Origin: Lentisphaerota bacterium
Lineage (GTDB): Bacteria > Verrucomicrobiota > Lentisphaeria > Victivallales > Victivallaceae
Direction of reading: 5' to 3'
Assembly: GCA_015061575.1 (NCBI GenBank)
Contig: SUWF01000010.1
Location: forward strand, 1-64,000
DNA: 64,000 bases
The position numbers were made by a program, and so were the translations under genes. The stretch's first letter is position 1. Each line of letters begins with the position of its first letter. A model generated the notes under the pieces. The model was not told the origin of the DNA and did not search any database. It was given only the letters and a program-made list of their open reading frames with translations. Positions 17,380 through 26,470 of this stretch are shown piece after piece.

Positions 17380-18807
17380 TTACTGCAGATAAAGTTTTGC
17401 TCCTGCTTCGACAGCTGTAAGATCATGTTGTCTGACGTAAGCAGCGCAATCAGCGTCATCCCACACTGCCAGCGGCGAAATTTCGATGACAGCATCCACA
17501 GTTCCGTCCGCCCGGCGGGGGATCTTTACTCCGCAGCGTTCCAGCCGGCGGGCATCGCGGTCGGTAAGCATGAGCCGGCAGCTTTCGACAGAATCGACGC
17601 CGGTGGCGTTTTTGGTCGGAGCAAATTCCTCTTTGCGGTCGGCTTCAAAAATCATGGTCTTATCGGCCAGTTTCAGCGCATCAAAGATAAAGGATTCCAG
17701 CTTTACGCCGTTAGGTTCAGTTGGATCGATCGGATTGCCGTTGCAGTCGATACATTTGATCTTTTTATCCGCCCGGTGCCAATCCAGTTCCAGCCGGCCG
17801 CCGGCGGTGAGGCGTTCCACGAACTTGCGGGATATGACATGGATAGCCGGAGAACCGGCAATAAATTTCAGCCGGCCGTTTTCGTCCTGCATTTGAGCGA
17901 GTTCTTCGGGCAGGTCGCTGTATTCGATGACCAGCAGTTGACCGTTGCCGATGCAGAAGTTGCCGACTTTTTCAAAGGCGTTGGTCTTGGCCAGAGTTAT
18001 AGCGCTCATTTCGGAATTTTCCAGCTTGTGCAGCCCGATAAAACGCTTATCCACTACCGGCACCAGCGGATTGTCGATCTGAAAATAGCTCAAATATTCC
18101 ACTCCCAGCTGCTGCATGAGTTCCAGCATACCGGATTTGCGCAGTGCCAGCAGCGTTCCGCCGTGACCATCCGGAGAGAGCGCCAGCGATCCGCAGTCGG
18201 CCATCAGCAGTTTGCCGTCGTAACCGATAGCGGGCATAAATCCCTGAGTGAAAAAGTGAACGGTGTTTTCCGGCAGGCCAAAGAAATCATGTTCGGCAAA
18301 AAAGTCTCTGGTCATCCGGTCGTTGAGTACGCTGGTCATGATGAACCAGTGCAGCTGCGTGCGGTATTTGCGTGAAGCGCTCAGCAGCGACTCGGCAAAG
18401 TATTGAAACAGACTCTTGCCGCTGACCGGGGCAATCGGATAGGTTCCTTTAGGACCGTCAAAACCCAGGCGGCTGCCCTGGCCGCCGGCCACGGTGAGGG
18501 CGGCGACTTTGCCGGATGCGATGAGTTCAGCGCCGGCGGCATCGGCTTTTTGGTAGTAGCTGCTTTCAGAATCATTGCGGGGAATCAGCGGAAAATAGGG
18601 CGCTGGCTGCAGATCTTGCGGCAGGGCGATCTGCGGTTTCTGCAATACATGACTTTTGATCAAACTTTGCAGCAGTTCCAGATCCAGTGCATCAAGTTCA
18701 TTGGCAAAGCGCACTTGAGTTTCGGCGTCAAGCCGGTCAAAAAATTTCAGCAGATGCCCCTGTCCGGCATCGGCCAGCTTACGGGCGAGCAGTTCCATAT
18801 CGATCAT
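17380..18807 (-). CDS. UDP-N-acetylhexosamine pyrophosphorylase-like uridylyltransferase (UDPGP family)
   Basis: A 475-residue cytosolic nucleotidyltransferase that couples UTP with a sugar 1-phosphate to give a UDP-sugar. The nucleotide-binding signature is VAGGQGSRLGFDGPKGTYPIAPVSG (in two parts around residues 105-130), close to the LAGGQGTRLG form of eukaryotic UAP1 and bacterial relatives. Also visible are MTSVLNDRMT, QGFMPAIGYDGKLL, SPDGHGGTLLAL, the product-binding YFQIDNPLVPVVD, and KNATGVDSVESCR near 400. UAP1-like enzymes use GlcNAc-1-P or GalNAc-1-P, which fits the NahK-like kinase at 3608. ATG at 18807 has GAGGTAG just upstream, and a promoter is visible at 18849-18876. Glucose-1-P as substrate cannot be ruled out. 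Confidence 0.82.
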   Translation of the reverse strand: MIDMELLARKLADAGQGHLLKFFDRLDAETQVRFANELDALDLELLQSLIKSHVLQKPQIALPQDLQPAPYFPLIPRNDSESSYYQKADAAGAELIASGKVAALTVAGGQGSRLGFDGPKGTYPIAPVSGKSLFQYFAESLLSASRKYRTQLHWFIMTSVLNDRMTRDFFAEHDFFGLPENTVHFFTQGFMPAIGYDGKLLMADCGSLALSPDGHGGTLLALRKSGMLELMQQLGVEYLSYFQIDNPLVPVVDKRFIGLHKLENSEMSAITLAKTNAFEKVGNFCIGNGQLLVIEYSDLPEELAQMQDENGRLKFIAGSPAIHVISRKFVERLTAGGRLELDWHRADKKIKCIDCNGNPIDPTEPNGVKLESFIFDALKLADKTMIFEADRKEEFAPTKNATGVDSVESCRLMLTDRDARRLERCGVKIPRRADGTVDAVIEISPLAVWDDADCAAYVRQHDLTAVEAGAKLYLQ

Positions 18808-18848
18808 AATAGCTACCTCGGTTGGTTGATTTAGTTTATACTGTTATT

Positions 18849-18876
18849 AAGATAACGTGTTTTGCCGTACTTTCAA
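18849..18876 (-). promoter_or_regulatory. Putative sigma-70 promoter for the UAP-ftsW operon
   Basis: On the minus strand TTGAAA (18876-18871) and TATCTT (18854-18849) are separated by 16 nt, about 40 nt upstream of the pyrophosphorylase-like gene. Confidence 0.5.
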
Positions 18877-19022
18877 GGGCAGAATGGCGGCTTTTGACGT
18901 TTTTTGTTAAAAACATGCAAAAACAGTGTTATTAGACTTTTAAAAGTGCGTTTGAGATGCTATATTATAAAAGTATTGTTTTGTATTGTGCAGTTTTTTA
19001 TAACAGAAGGCAGAAAAATTAT

Positions 19023-21692
19023 ATGAATCAGAATGCAGCTATGCCCAAAGCATACGAGTCGGCAGATGTGGAAAGCCGCTGGTATGAGTTTTGGGAAAAT
19101 AACGGACTTTTTCATGCTGATCCCGCTTCGGATAAACCTGCTTATTCAGTGGTGATCCCGCCGCCGAATATCACCGGTATCCTGACGCTGGGGCATGTAC
19201 TCAATAATACTTTGCAGGATATTCTGGTGCGCAGCCACCGGATGCGGGGGTACGAAGTGTGCTGGTTCCCCGGTACCGACCACGCCGGTCTGGCGACCGA
19301 AGCCCGGGTCGATAAATATCTGCGTCAGAATGAAAACACCAACCGTGACGAACTCGGACGGGATGAATTTATCCGCCGGGTGCGCGAGTGGCGCAAGCAG
19401 TACGGCGGCACCATCATCCGGCAGCTGCGCAAGCTGGGCAGCTCCTGCGACTGGGAACGGGAACGTTTTACCATGGATGCCGGACTTTCTGAAGCGGTTC
19501 AGAAGGTGTTTATTGCTTTGTACGAAAAAGGTTACATTTATCGTGGCGTGCGGATGATCAACTGGTGCCCCAAGGCGCAGACTGCGCTTTCGGACGAAGA
19601 AGTGATCTACAAGGATGTGCCGGGCAAGTTCTATTACTTCAAATATCCGCTGGCTGACGGTTCCGGATTTCTGGAAATCGCCACCACCCGGCCCGAAACC
19701 ATGTTCGGCGATACCGCCGTGGCGGTCAATCCGGAAGATGAACGCTACAAGCATTTGATTGGCAAGATGGTCAAATTGCCGTTGACCGATCGGGAAATAC
19801 CCATCGTGGCCGATGAACACGCCGACCCCACCAAGGGTTCCGGCTGCGTGAAGATCACGCCTGCGCATGACCCCAACGACTTTGAGGTCGGCCAGCGGCA
19901 CAATCTTGAACGCATCATGGTAATGAATAAAGATGCCAGTATGAACGCTGCTGCCGGTAAGGAGTTTGAAGGACTCGACCGTTTTGCTGCCCGGGAAAAG
20001 TGCGTCAAGATGATGGAAGAAGCCGGTCTGCTGGTACGTATTGAAGATATTACCCACGCTGTAGGTTACTCCGAACGCGGCGATGTGCCGATCGAAACTT
20101 TTGTCAGCAGCCAGTGGTTCTGCAAGATGTCCGAACTGGCCAAGCCGGCGATCGAAGCGGTCAGAAGCGGCGAAATCAAATTCTATCCGGAACGTTGGGC
20201 CAAGACCTATTTTCATTGGATGGAAAATATTCAGGATTGGTGCCTCAGCCGTCAGATCTGGTGGGGACACCGCATCCCGGCGTGGTACAATGATGCCACC
20301 GGAGCTATGCATGTGGGCTTGACTGCTCCGCAGGATGGCGGCGTGTGGCGGCAGGAAGAAGATGTGCTCGATACCTGGTTCAGCAGCTGGCTGTGGCCGT
20401 TTTCGGTCATGGGCTGGCCGGAAAAAACGGCTGAATTGGAAAAATTCTATCCCACGACCGATTTGGTCACCGGGCCGGATATCATCTTTTTCTGGGTGGC
20501 CCGCATGATCATGGCCGGTTGTGAATTTACCGGCAAGATCCCGTTCAGCAATGTCTATTTTACCAGTATCATCCGCGACGATCTGGGCCGCAAGCTCTCC
20601 AAGAGTTTGGGCAACAGCCCCGACCCGCTGGATGTGATCGCCAAATACGGTGCCGATGCACTGCGTTTTTCGATCATCTACATTGCCCCGGTGGGCATGG
20701 ATATAAAATACAGCAACGAAAAGTGCGAGATCGGCCGTAATTTTGCCAATAAACTCTGGAATGCCTGCCGCTTCCGCAATATGCAGGGCCCGGCCAGCGA
20801 AAACTTCCACGAGCTTTCGGCCGAAGATATCGCCAAACTGACCAGCGACGAAAAGTGGATGCTCCACAAGCTCGACGCCGTGCTGCGCAGCGTGGACAGC
20901 GACCTCAAAGGTTACCGCTTCCACACCGCTGCTCACGATATATATGAATTGGTGTGGAGCAATTTCTGCGACTGGTTCATTGAAGCTGAAAAAGTTCAGC
21001 TTTACGCCGGAGATGAGGCCAAAAAACATGCCTTGGCGGTTTTGGATTACGCCTTGTACAAGATATTGTGCGTGCTGCACCCGTTTATGCCGTTCATTAC
21101 CGAAGAATTGGCGCATCAGATGGGCTTTGTGGCCGAAGGCAAGTCGATCATGTTTGAAGCTTATCCGGAAAGTGCGCTCAGTGCGGAATTGTCTGCAGAG
21201 TTTGCTCCGGTTGCTGCGCTGGTGGACGGCAAGTTTGAACTGGTGCGCTGCGGCCGTGCGCTGCGCAGCAATTACCAGCTGCCGGATGGCAAAAAGGTCA
21301 ACTTTTTTGTCAAGGCTGCCGATGCGGCATCCGCAGAGTTTTTGAACAACGAAAGTGCGTCTTTGAAGAGTCTTTTGAACGCCGGCGAATTGGAGGTCGC
21401 CATGGCAGAGTTTGACAGTGCTGCAAACGGAGCTGCTCCGTCGCAGCTGGCAGCCGCAGGTACGATCTATCTGCCGCTGGCCGGACTGATCGACATTGCC
21501 GAAGAGTTGAAAAAACTTGAAAAGCAAAAAAGTGAACTTGAAGGCTGGATCAAAGGCTCGCAGGCCAAGCTGTCCAACGAAAAATTTGTGGCCAAGGCCC
21601 CCGAAGCAGTGGTGCAGGCCGCCCGGGAACATCTCCAGGAGCTGGAAGGCAAACTGGAACGTACTCTGGAACTTATCAAAGCATTGCAGTAA
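19023..21692 (+). CDS. valS: Valine--tRNA ligase
   Basis: A class I aminoacyl-tRNA synthetase of 889 residues that charges tRNA-Val in the cytosol. The HIGH-type motif is in PPPNITGILTLGHVL (about residues 46-60) and the KMSKS-type motif is KLSKSLGNSPDP (near 523). An editing (CP1) domain contains EIATTRPETMFGDTAVAVNP and GSGCVKITPAHDPNDF. The Val/Ile discriminating context DTWFSSWLWPF is present, and the C-terminus is a coiled-coil arm (EELKKLEKQKSELEGWI) as in ValS. The start at 19023 (MNQNAAMPKAYES) is preferred over 18957 because the family begins just before the YESADVESRWYEFW segment. No T-box is seen in the leader. dapA follows after 30 nt. Confidence 0.96.
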   Translation: MNQNAAMPKAYESADVESRWYEFWENNGLFHADPASDKPAYSVVIPPPNITGILTLGHVLNNTLQDILVRSHRMRGYEVCWFPGTDHAGLATEARVDKYLRQNENTNRDELGRDEFIRRVREWRKQYGGTIIRQLRKLGSSCDWERERFTMDAGLSEAVQKVFIALYEKGYIYRGVRMINWCPKAQTALSDEEVIYKDVPGKFYYFKYPLADGSGFLEIATTRPETMFGDTAVAVNPEDERYKHLIGKMVKLPLTDREIPIVADEHADPTKGSGCVKITPAHDPNDFEVGQRHNLERIMVMNKDASMNAAAGKEFEGLDRFAAREKCVKMMEEAGLLVRIEDITHAVGYSERGDVPIETFVSSQWFCKMSELAKPAIEAVRSGEIKFYPERWAKTYFHWMENIQDWCLSRQIWWGHRIPAWYNDATGAMHVGLTAPQDGGVWRQEEDVLDTWFSSWLWPFSVMGWPEKTAELEKFYPTTDLVTGPDIIFFWVARMIMAGCEFTGKIPFSNVYFTSIIRDDLGRKLSKSLGNSPDPLDVIAKYGADALRFSIIYIAPVGMDIKYSNEKCEIGRNFANKLWNACRFRNMQGPASENFHELSAEDIAKLTSDEKWMLHKLDAVLRSVDSDLKGYRFHTAAHDIYELVWSNFCDWFIEAEKVQLYAGDEAKKHALAVLDYALYKILCVLHPFMPFITEELAHQMGFVAEGKSIMFEAYPESALSAELSAEFAPVAALVDGKFELVRCGRALRSNYQLPDGKKVNFFVKAADAASAEFLNNESASLKSLLNAGELEVAMAEFDSAANGAAPSQLAAAGTIYLPLAGLIDIAEELKKLEKQKSELEGWIKGSQAKLSNEKFVAKAPEAVVQAAREHLQELEGKLERTLELIKALQ

Positions 21693-21722
21693 TCAGGAAA
21701 ATTATTTACAGGAGATAGATTT

Positions 21723-22601
21723 ATGAATATTCAAGGTGTTTATACAGCGTTGGTAACGCCCATGCGCAACGGCGAAGTTGATTACGATACTCTGCGCAAG
21801 CTTGTGGAAATGCAAGTCGCCGGCAAAGTGGCCGGGATCGTGCCGGTTGGCACTACCGGTGAATCCCCCACGTTGAGCTATACGGAACATGCCAAGGTCA
21901 TTGAAACGGTGATCGAAGTGGCTGCAGGCCGTTGTCAGATCATTGCCGGAACCGGTGCAAACTGCACCCGGGAAGCTATCGAAATGACCAAACATGCCGC
22001 CGCCGCCGGTGCTGATGGTACTTTGCAGGTCACGCCTTATTACAACAAGCCGACGCAGGAAGGTCTGTACCGGCACTTTTCGGAAGTGGCCGATAAGGGC
22101 GGTCTGCCGGTATTTCTGTACAACGTGCCGGGGCGTTCCGGGGTGGCGATCGCTGAATCCACGGTGGGACGTCTGGCTAAAAACAGCAACATCGTGGCGA
22201 TCAAAGAAGCTGCCGGCAGCGTTGACCGGGTTTCTTCGATCATCAATCTTTGCGGCGACTCCATTACCGTGCTGAGCGGCGATGACTCGCTGACGCTGCC
22301 GATGATGGCGGTGGGGGCCAAAGGTATCATCAGTGTGGCCAGCAATATCATTCCAAGCGAAATGAGCGAAATGGTTGCTGCGTTCCTTGCCGGTGATCTG
22401 GCCACCGCTCAAAAACTCCACGCCAAATATTACGCATTTTTCCGGGATCAGTTTATTGAAACCAATCCCATTCCGATCAAAGCGGCCATGGCTATGGCGG
22501 GCATGATCGAAGAAGAATACCGCCTGCCGTTGTGCGAACTTTCTGCCGGCAGCCGGGAAAAGCTCATGGCCACCATGCGGACTTGCGGAATGCTCAAGTA
22601 A
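21723..22601 (+). CDS. dapA: 4-hydroxy-tetrahydrodipicolinate synthase
   Basis: A 292-residue cytosolic aldolase-fold enzyme condensing pyruvate with aspartate semialdehyde, the first committed step to diaminopimelate and lysine. Motifs: ALVTPMRNGEVDYDTL at the N-terminus, PVGTTGESPTLS near 38, the Tyr in TPYYNKPTQEGLY near 107, LYNVPGRSG near 132, and the Schiff-base Lys in NIVAIKEAAGS near 161. Length is standard for DapA. AGGAG precedes the ATG. It is followed by a terminator and probably co-transcribed with valS. It supplies diaminopimelate for the cell wall that FtsW and MurJ in this window also serve. Confidence 0.95.
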   Translation: MNIQGVYTALVTPMRNGEVDYDTLRKLVEMQVAGKVAGIVPVGTTGESPTLSYTEHAKVIETVIEVAAGRCQIIAGTGANCTREAIEMTKHAAAAGADGTLQVTPYYNKPTQEGLYRHFSEVADKGGLPVFLYNVPGRSGVAIAESTVGRLAKNSNIVAIKEAAGSVDRVSSIINLCGDSITVLSGDDSLTLPMMAVGAKGIISVASNIIPSEMSEMVAAFLAGDLATAQKLHAKYYAFFRDQFIETNPIPIKAAMAMAGMIEEEYRLPLCELSAGSREKLMATMRTCGMLK

Positions 22602-22616
22602 AACTGCTTGCCGGAG

Positions 22617-22646
22617 AACAGGGAATCGTCAGTTCCCTGTTTATTT
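22617..22646 (+). terminator. Intrinsic terminator after dapA
   Basis: Stem AACAGGGAA / TTCCCTGTT with a 7-nt loop, followed by a T-rich TTATTTG tail, 16 nt after the dapA stop. Confidence 0.75.
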
Positions 22647-22726
22647 GAAATGATGCTGACCCGTGTTTGTGCGGTTGCTGAAACGTGTTAACAGTGTATT
22701 ATTGATCAGTAAGGAAATGTAATATT

Positions 22727-24049
22727 ATGGAAAAGAAAAAGAGTGGCGGCGATTTTCGCTATGCCGTCGGCGAAGCCAAAGTTCCGTGGCATGCTGTAGG
22801 TGAGTTTTACCGGGCCAATGATGTGCTGGAAGTCGTGAAGTTTTTGCTGCCTCCCGGAGATGATGAATCCATTTGGCAGGATAAGGTCAATGCGGTAGCT
22901 GCTGCGCTCAACGATTTGGGAGCCAGCGCCGGTGTGGCGACCAAGCTTACGCTGGGAAGAAAAGTTGCCGAAGCCGAAGAATTGTGCAAAGAATATTTCA
23001 AGAGTCCTTATGCTGCGCTGTTGACCAACTGGACGGCGGGTATGGAAATAGCCTACAAGATGGTCGGTCTCAAAGCCGGTGACGAAGTAATCATGCCGGC
23101 GGTAACTTTTATTGCCACGATGGCCTATCCGCTGAGCGTGGGAGCCAAGATCGTCTTTGCGGACGTCGATCCGGAAACCATCAATCTGGATCCCGCGGAC
23201 GTTGCCCGCAAGATCACGCCCAAGACCAAGATGATCGTGCCGGTGCACCTGGGCGGTTATCCGGTGGATATGGATCCTCTGATGGAATTGGCCAAAAAGC
23301 ATGGCATTTATGTTATGGAAGATGCTGCGCACGGCATGGGCGGTATGTATAAAGGTCAGCGGCTGGGGGCCATTGGTGACTTCGGCGGATTTTCGCTGCA
23401 TGAAGTTAAAAACATCACCAGTTTTGGCGAAGGCGGTCTGCTGCTTACCAGGCACGAAAAAGCCGGTCGGCAGTTGGGCGGTGCCCGTTTCCTCGGGTTG
23501 GATTTCAGCCGCAAGATCAAAGATTGGCTGTATGATATATCGCCCATTGAAACGCTCGATGGCAGTATTGCTGTGGCCGGCAATCACTCGGCTTGCGAAA
23601 TGTCAGCCGTCGGTCTGCTGCTGCAGATGCAGCGTTTGGATGCGATCATTGCCGAACGCCGCAAAGCCGCTGAATATATGAATGCAGTGTTGAGCGAAGA
23701 ACCGGGTATTCTGGTGGAAAAAGCTGACACGGCCGATACCTACGGCACGCACCACCTCTATTTGCTGCGCATCGATCCGGAAGTTTGCAACGGCGATATT
23801 CAGGAGCTGAGCCAGCGTTTGAAAGATAAGGGTTTGACCAACATCACCCACTTTGGCCCGATGTACCGCTTCCGGATCATGAAGGAACTCGGTTACGATG
23901 AAGAAGCCATTGCCGCAACCTGTCCGGTGACGGAAAAGATGTTCTACAAGAGCTACACGCACCTGCCGCTGTATCCGCTTACCCGGGAACAGCTGGAATA
24001 TCAGGCCAAGGCGGTGGTGGAAGCCGTCCGCGAAATGAAAAACAAGTAA
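22727..24049 (+). CDS. DegT/DnrJ/EryC1/StrS-family aminotransferase
   Basis: A 440-residue PLP enzyme of the sugar aminotransferase/AHBA-synthase group, which typically aminates a 3- or 4-keto sugar nucleotide. Visible elements: LLTNWTAGMEIAYKM near 104 (phosphate-binding turn), DEVIMPAVTFIATM near 123, ADVDPETINLDP, MIVPVHLGGYPVDMDP, and VMEDAAHGMGG near 196 (Asp contacting the PLP nitrogen). The PLP lysine is in GGFSLHEVKNITSFGEGG near 227. The first roughly 70 residues form an unusual extension before the fold. A second member, only distantly similar, is at 55037-56278. Substrate unknown; it follows dapA and precedes a DedA gene by 18 nt. Confidence 0.82.
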   Translation: MEKKKSGGDFRYAVGEAKVPWHAVGEFYRANDVLEVVKFLLPPGDDESIWQDKVNAVAAALNDLGASAGVATKLTLGRKVAEAEELCKEYFKSPYAALLTNWTAGMEIAYKMVGLKAGDEVIMPAVTFIATMAYPLSVGAKIVFADVDPETINLDPADVARKITPKTKMIVPVHLGGYPVDMDPLMELAKKHGIYVMEDAAHGMGGMYKGQRLGAIGDFGGFSLHEVKNITSFGEGGLLLTRHEKAGRQLGGARFLGLDFSRKIKDWLYDISPIETLDGSIAVAGNHSACEMSAVGLLLQMQRLDAIIAERRKAAEYMNAVLSEEPGILVEKADTADTYGTHHLYLLRIDPEVCNGDIQELSQRLKDKGLTNITHFGPMYRFRIMKELGYDEEAIAATCPVTEKMFYKSYTHLPLYPLTREQLEYQAKAVVEAVREMKNK

Positions 24050-24067
24050 TAAATACAGGAACAGTTT

Positions 24068-24745
24068 ATGACCGAAGCTATTGCCAGTTGTCTTGACAGC
24101 CTTACTGCCAGTGCGCCGGTATGGGGATTTGTCCTCATATTTGTATTTATGGCGGTGGAGAGTTCTTTTATTCCATTTCCGAGCGAAGTGGTGATGATCC
24201 CGGCCGGTTTTCTGGCTTACCGTTCCGGTTTGACTACCGGTATACCGTGGCTGGATTTGCTTCTGGCGATCGTTTGCGGCTTGGCCGGTTCCATGGCCGG
24301 AGCTTATGTGAATTATTATCTGGCCGCATGGCTGGGGCGGCCGTTTCTGCATAAGTACGGGAAATATTTCTTTTTGAAAGAACCGGCGCTTGACCGGGCG
24401 GAAGAAGTTTTCCGGGAATACGGCGAATTGGCGACTTTTGTCTGCCGGTTGCTGCCGGCGATCCGGCAGTTGATTTCCATCCCGGCGGGGTTGTCGAAGA
24501 TGGATTTCTGGCGTTTCAGCTTTTTTACGGCGCTGGGGGCCGGGATCTGGACAACGGTGCTGGCATTTATCGGCTGGTATTTTGCCCATTTGGCCGGCGA
24601 TATGTCTTATCTGGAAATGATCGAACGGGGCAAACAGCTGATCCACGATAATTATATTTATGTATTTATTGTGCTGGCAATATTAGTGGCAGCTTATCTG
24701 TTTGTGCATCACAAGATCATGCAGCGCAAAGAGTCTGCCCGGTAA
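24068..24745 (+). CDS. DedA family (SNARE-associated/VTT) membrane protein
   Basis: A 225-residue inner-membrane protein of the DedA family, members of which act in polyprenyl-phosphate or phospholipid flipping and membrane homeostasis. Features: early acidic MAVESSFIPFPSEVVMIPAGF (in two parts near 30-50), re-entrant GSMAGAYVNYYLAAWLGRPF near 77, and the conserved FVCRLLPAIRQLISIPAGLSKM in the FxxR[LF]xPxxR arrangement near 125-146. Two strong membrane helices follow, and the tail is cytosolic and basic. It lies 18 nt after the DegT gene, so it is probably in the same transcript. It is followed by a bidirectional terminator. Precise lipid substrate unknown. Confidence 0.88.
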   Translation: MTEAIASCLDSLTASAPVWGFVLIFVFMAVESSFIPFPSEVVMIPAGFLAYRSGLTTGIPWLDLLLAIVCGLAGSMAGAYVNYYLAAWLGRPFLHKYGKYFFLKEPALDRAEEVFREYGELATFVCRLLPAIRQLISIPAGLSKMDFWRFSFFTALGAGIWTTVLAFIGWYFAHLAGDMSYLEMIERGKQLIHDNYIYVFIVLAILVAAYLFVHHKIMQRKESAR

Positions 24746-24763
24746 GACTGCTGAACGTATAAT

Positions 24764-24815
24764 AAAAAAGGTCTGCTGCAGCTACCATAAAGGTATTACG
24801 CAGCAGACCTTTTTT
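24764..24815. terminator. Bidirectional terminator between DedA and amidohydrolase genes
   Basis: Arms AAAAAAGGTCTGCTGC and GCAGCAGACCTTTTTT are perfectly complementary. On either strand the stem is followed by a T-run, so it can end both convergent transcripts. Confidence 0.9.
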
Positions 24816-24835
24816 GTTGGCTGAAAATCAGTTGA

Positions 24836-25714
24836 TTACAGATTCAGCAGCCGGATGGCGTTTTCGCGCGCGACTTTATTGAACACGCTCTGGGAGATCT
24901 TGCCTTCTGCCAGCAATTTTTTGAGGAATTCCATCAAGGCGGTGTGGTGTGGTTCGCCCGGAGCGCTGCAAATATCGATACCGAACATCAGGCGATCCTG
25001 AAATTCGTTGAGGAACTTCACTGCGTATTCTTCATCCCGGGTGAGGGCGTTGCAGCCCGAACCGGCGGAGAGGTCACCGTACAGATTGGGATGCTTGCGG
25101 AACAGCTTGGGGACTGCGCCTTCGACGACCTTGCCTTTGGGGTATCCGGCCCGGTCGGCCGGAAGTGCCAGCTGGCCGATTTCGGCCCAGAAAGTCTGGG
25201 AATGGGCAAAAATCTTCATCTTGGGGAAACGGGAGAGCGTTTCATCCAAACCGGGGAGTCCGGCTTCGTCATATATACCGTAGCAGCGGCCGTAGCGGTG
25301 AGCAACGTGGATGGTCATGGGCCATTCCAAAGCTTCGATCGCCTTGAAAAGATTGGTCATAAAGGGATCAAAGAAGCTCATGTTGCAGATGACTTCGCCC
25401 ACGCCTTTGCATCCGGCATCACGATACTGCTTGAATACATCCAGAAGATCGGTGTGCGGATCGTTGAACATCGCTTTGGGGTGGATGTTGCAGAACGGAA
25501 TGAAGCGTCCGGGGAAGCGTTCGGCGGCTTCGAGAATATCTTCATTGGCCTGCGGCAGATAAAATTCCGGTCCGATGAGCGGATGGAGTACAGCCTTTTC
25601 CACCTCGTGCTTATCATAAAATTCGATAAGCTGATCCGGGTTGGGCCAGGGTTTGCGTCCGGTGGACTGGAAGAACGGTTTACGGTAAGCGTGGGCATGA
25701 ATGTCAATAAACAT
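24836..25714 (-). CDS. Amidohydrolase family 2 (metal-dependent TIM-barrel hydrolase)
   Basis: A 292-residue cytosolic protein of the amidohydrolase-2/ACMSD-like group. The metal-binding HxH is at the start (FIDIHAHAY). Later likely ligands are the His in MTIHVAHRYGR, the His in KIFAHSQTFW and the Asp in LMFGIDICSAPG. The start was set at 25714 because AGAGGA lies 8 nt upstream and the HxH follows directly, as in the family; a longer frame to 25798 adds a non-conserved basic stretch. Members include decarboxylases and lactonases, so the reaction is not identified. It is monocistronic and ends at the shared terminator. Confidence 0.78.
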   Translation of the reverse strand: MFIDIHAHAYRKPFFQSTGRKPWPNPDQLIEFYDKHEVEKAVLHPLIGPEFYLPQANEDILEAAERFPGRFIPFCNIHPKAMFNDPHTDLLDVFKQYRDAGCKGVGEVICNMSFFDPFMTNLFKAIEALEWPMTIHVAHRYGRCYGIYDEAGLPGLDETLSRFPKMKIFAHSQTFWAEIGQLALPADRAGYPKGKVVEGAVPKLFRKHPNLYGDLSAGSGCNALTRDEEYAVKFLNEFQDRLMFGIDICSAPGEPHHTALMEFLKKLLAEGKISQSVFNKVARENAIRLLNL

Positions 25715-25903
25715 TTTCTGCATCCTCTTTTTAAATAAAACTGCAAATATCCGGAAAATTTTCCGGAAGGACTCTCTTAAAGATACCGAGCGGCACACTG
25801 TTGCGCTTGCTATCTCTCTAACTAATATAGCACGTCAAACCGAAAAATCCCGGACATTTAGGATAAATTGATAAATTTTTTTCAAAAAAGTTGAAAAGAA
25901 GAT

Positions 25904-25931
25904 TTGCATTTTGTCAAAAAACGAGTATTTT
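25904..25931 (+). promoter_or_regulatory. Possible promoter for tRNA-Lys
   Basis: TTGCAT (25904-25909) and TATTTT (25926-25931) with 16 nt between, about 30 nt before the tRNA. The -10 element is weak. Confidence 0.35.
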
Positions 25932-25961
25932 ATATGCACAGTTCGGTTCTTACGAATCGGC

Positions 25962-26037
25962 GGGTTGATAGCTCAGTCGGTAGAGCATCGCCCTTTTAAG
26001 GCGGTGGTCCCGGGTTCGAGTCCCGGTCAACCCACCA
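25962..26037 (+). tRNA. tRNA-Lys (anticodon UUU), CCA encoded
   Basis: Complete cloverleaf: acceptor GGGTTGA pairing with TCAACCC, D-arm GCTC/GAGC, anticodon loop CTTTTAA with anticodon TTT at 25995-25997, and T-arm CCGGG-TTCGAGT-CCCGG. The discriminator A at 26034 is followed by a genome-encoded CCA (26035-26037). rpmB follows 83 nt later. Confidence 0.97.
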
Positions 26038-26120
26038 TTTTTTTTGTATATTTTTTATTTTTTTTGTATATGACGAGTCCGCTGTTTGCGCAGTCGGATT
26101 CGCGGGAAGTGAGGTTCACA

Positions 26121-26348
26121 ATGAGCAACGTTTGCAGTGTTTGCGGCAAAAAGAAGTTTGAAGGCGGTCATATTATCCGTCGTGGTTTGGCGAAGAAAGA
26201 AGGCGGTATCGGTTTGCACGTCGTGAAAACCAACAAACGCACTTTTGAACCGAACATCCAGAATGTCCGCATTAAGGTCAATGGTCAGACCAAGACTGTC
26301 AAGATGTGCACCGCGTGCATCCGCACCGGCAACTACGTCAAGGCGTAA
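26121..26348 (+). CDS. rpmB: 50S ribosomal protein L28
   Basis: A 75-residue large-subunit ribosomal protein. It begins MSNVCSVCGKKKFEGG and has the L28 core (GLHVVKTNKRTFEPNIQNV, then KMCTACIRTG). Both Cys pairs (CSVC and CTAC) are kept, so this is the zinc-binding C+ form. The start at 26121 is set by GAGG about 7 nt upstream and by the family N-terminus. The same frame is open further 5' but runs through the tRNA and is not coding. It is followed by an intrinsic terminator. Confidence 0.96.
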   Translation: MSNVCSVCGKKKFEGGHIIRRGLAKKEGGIGLHVVKTNKRTFEPNIQNVRIKVNGQTKTVKMCTACIRTGNYVKA

Positions 26349-26388
26349 GCAGTCATAATGACGGTCATCAATTGGTGACTGAATAAAA

Positions 26389-26422
26389 AACCGGTCAACT
26401 GTTTCAGTTGAGCGGTTTTTTT
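26389..26422 (+). terminator. Intrinsic terminator after rpmB
   Basis: Stem AACCGGTCAACTG / CAGTTGAGCGGTT with one mismatch and a TTT loop, followed by a run of T residues. Confidence 0.88.
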
Positions 26423-26470
26423 GTCTTTGGGGAAAATGGATTTGGCGTTTTAAGCTTCAGGGAGTAAAAG

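Noticed and set aside
19146-21632. An 828-codon open frame antisense to valS
   Set aside because: It is a shadow of valS with low-quality composition and no ribosome site; valS motifs on the other strand are unambiguous.
25911-26120. A 5' extension of the rpmB frame
   Set aside because: The frame runs straight through the complete tRNA-Lys gene; L28 starts at 26121 with its own ribosome site.
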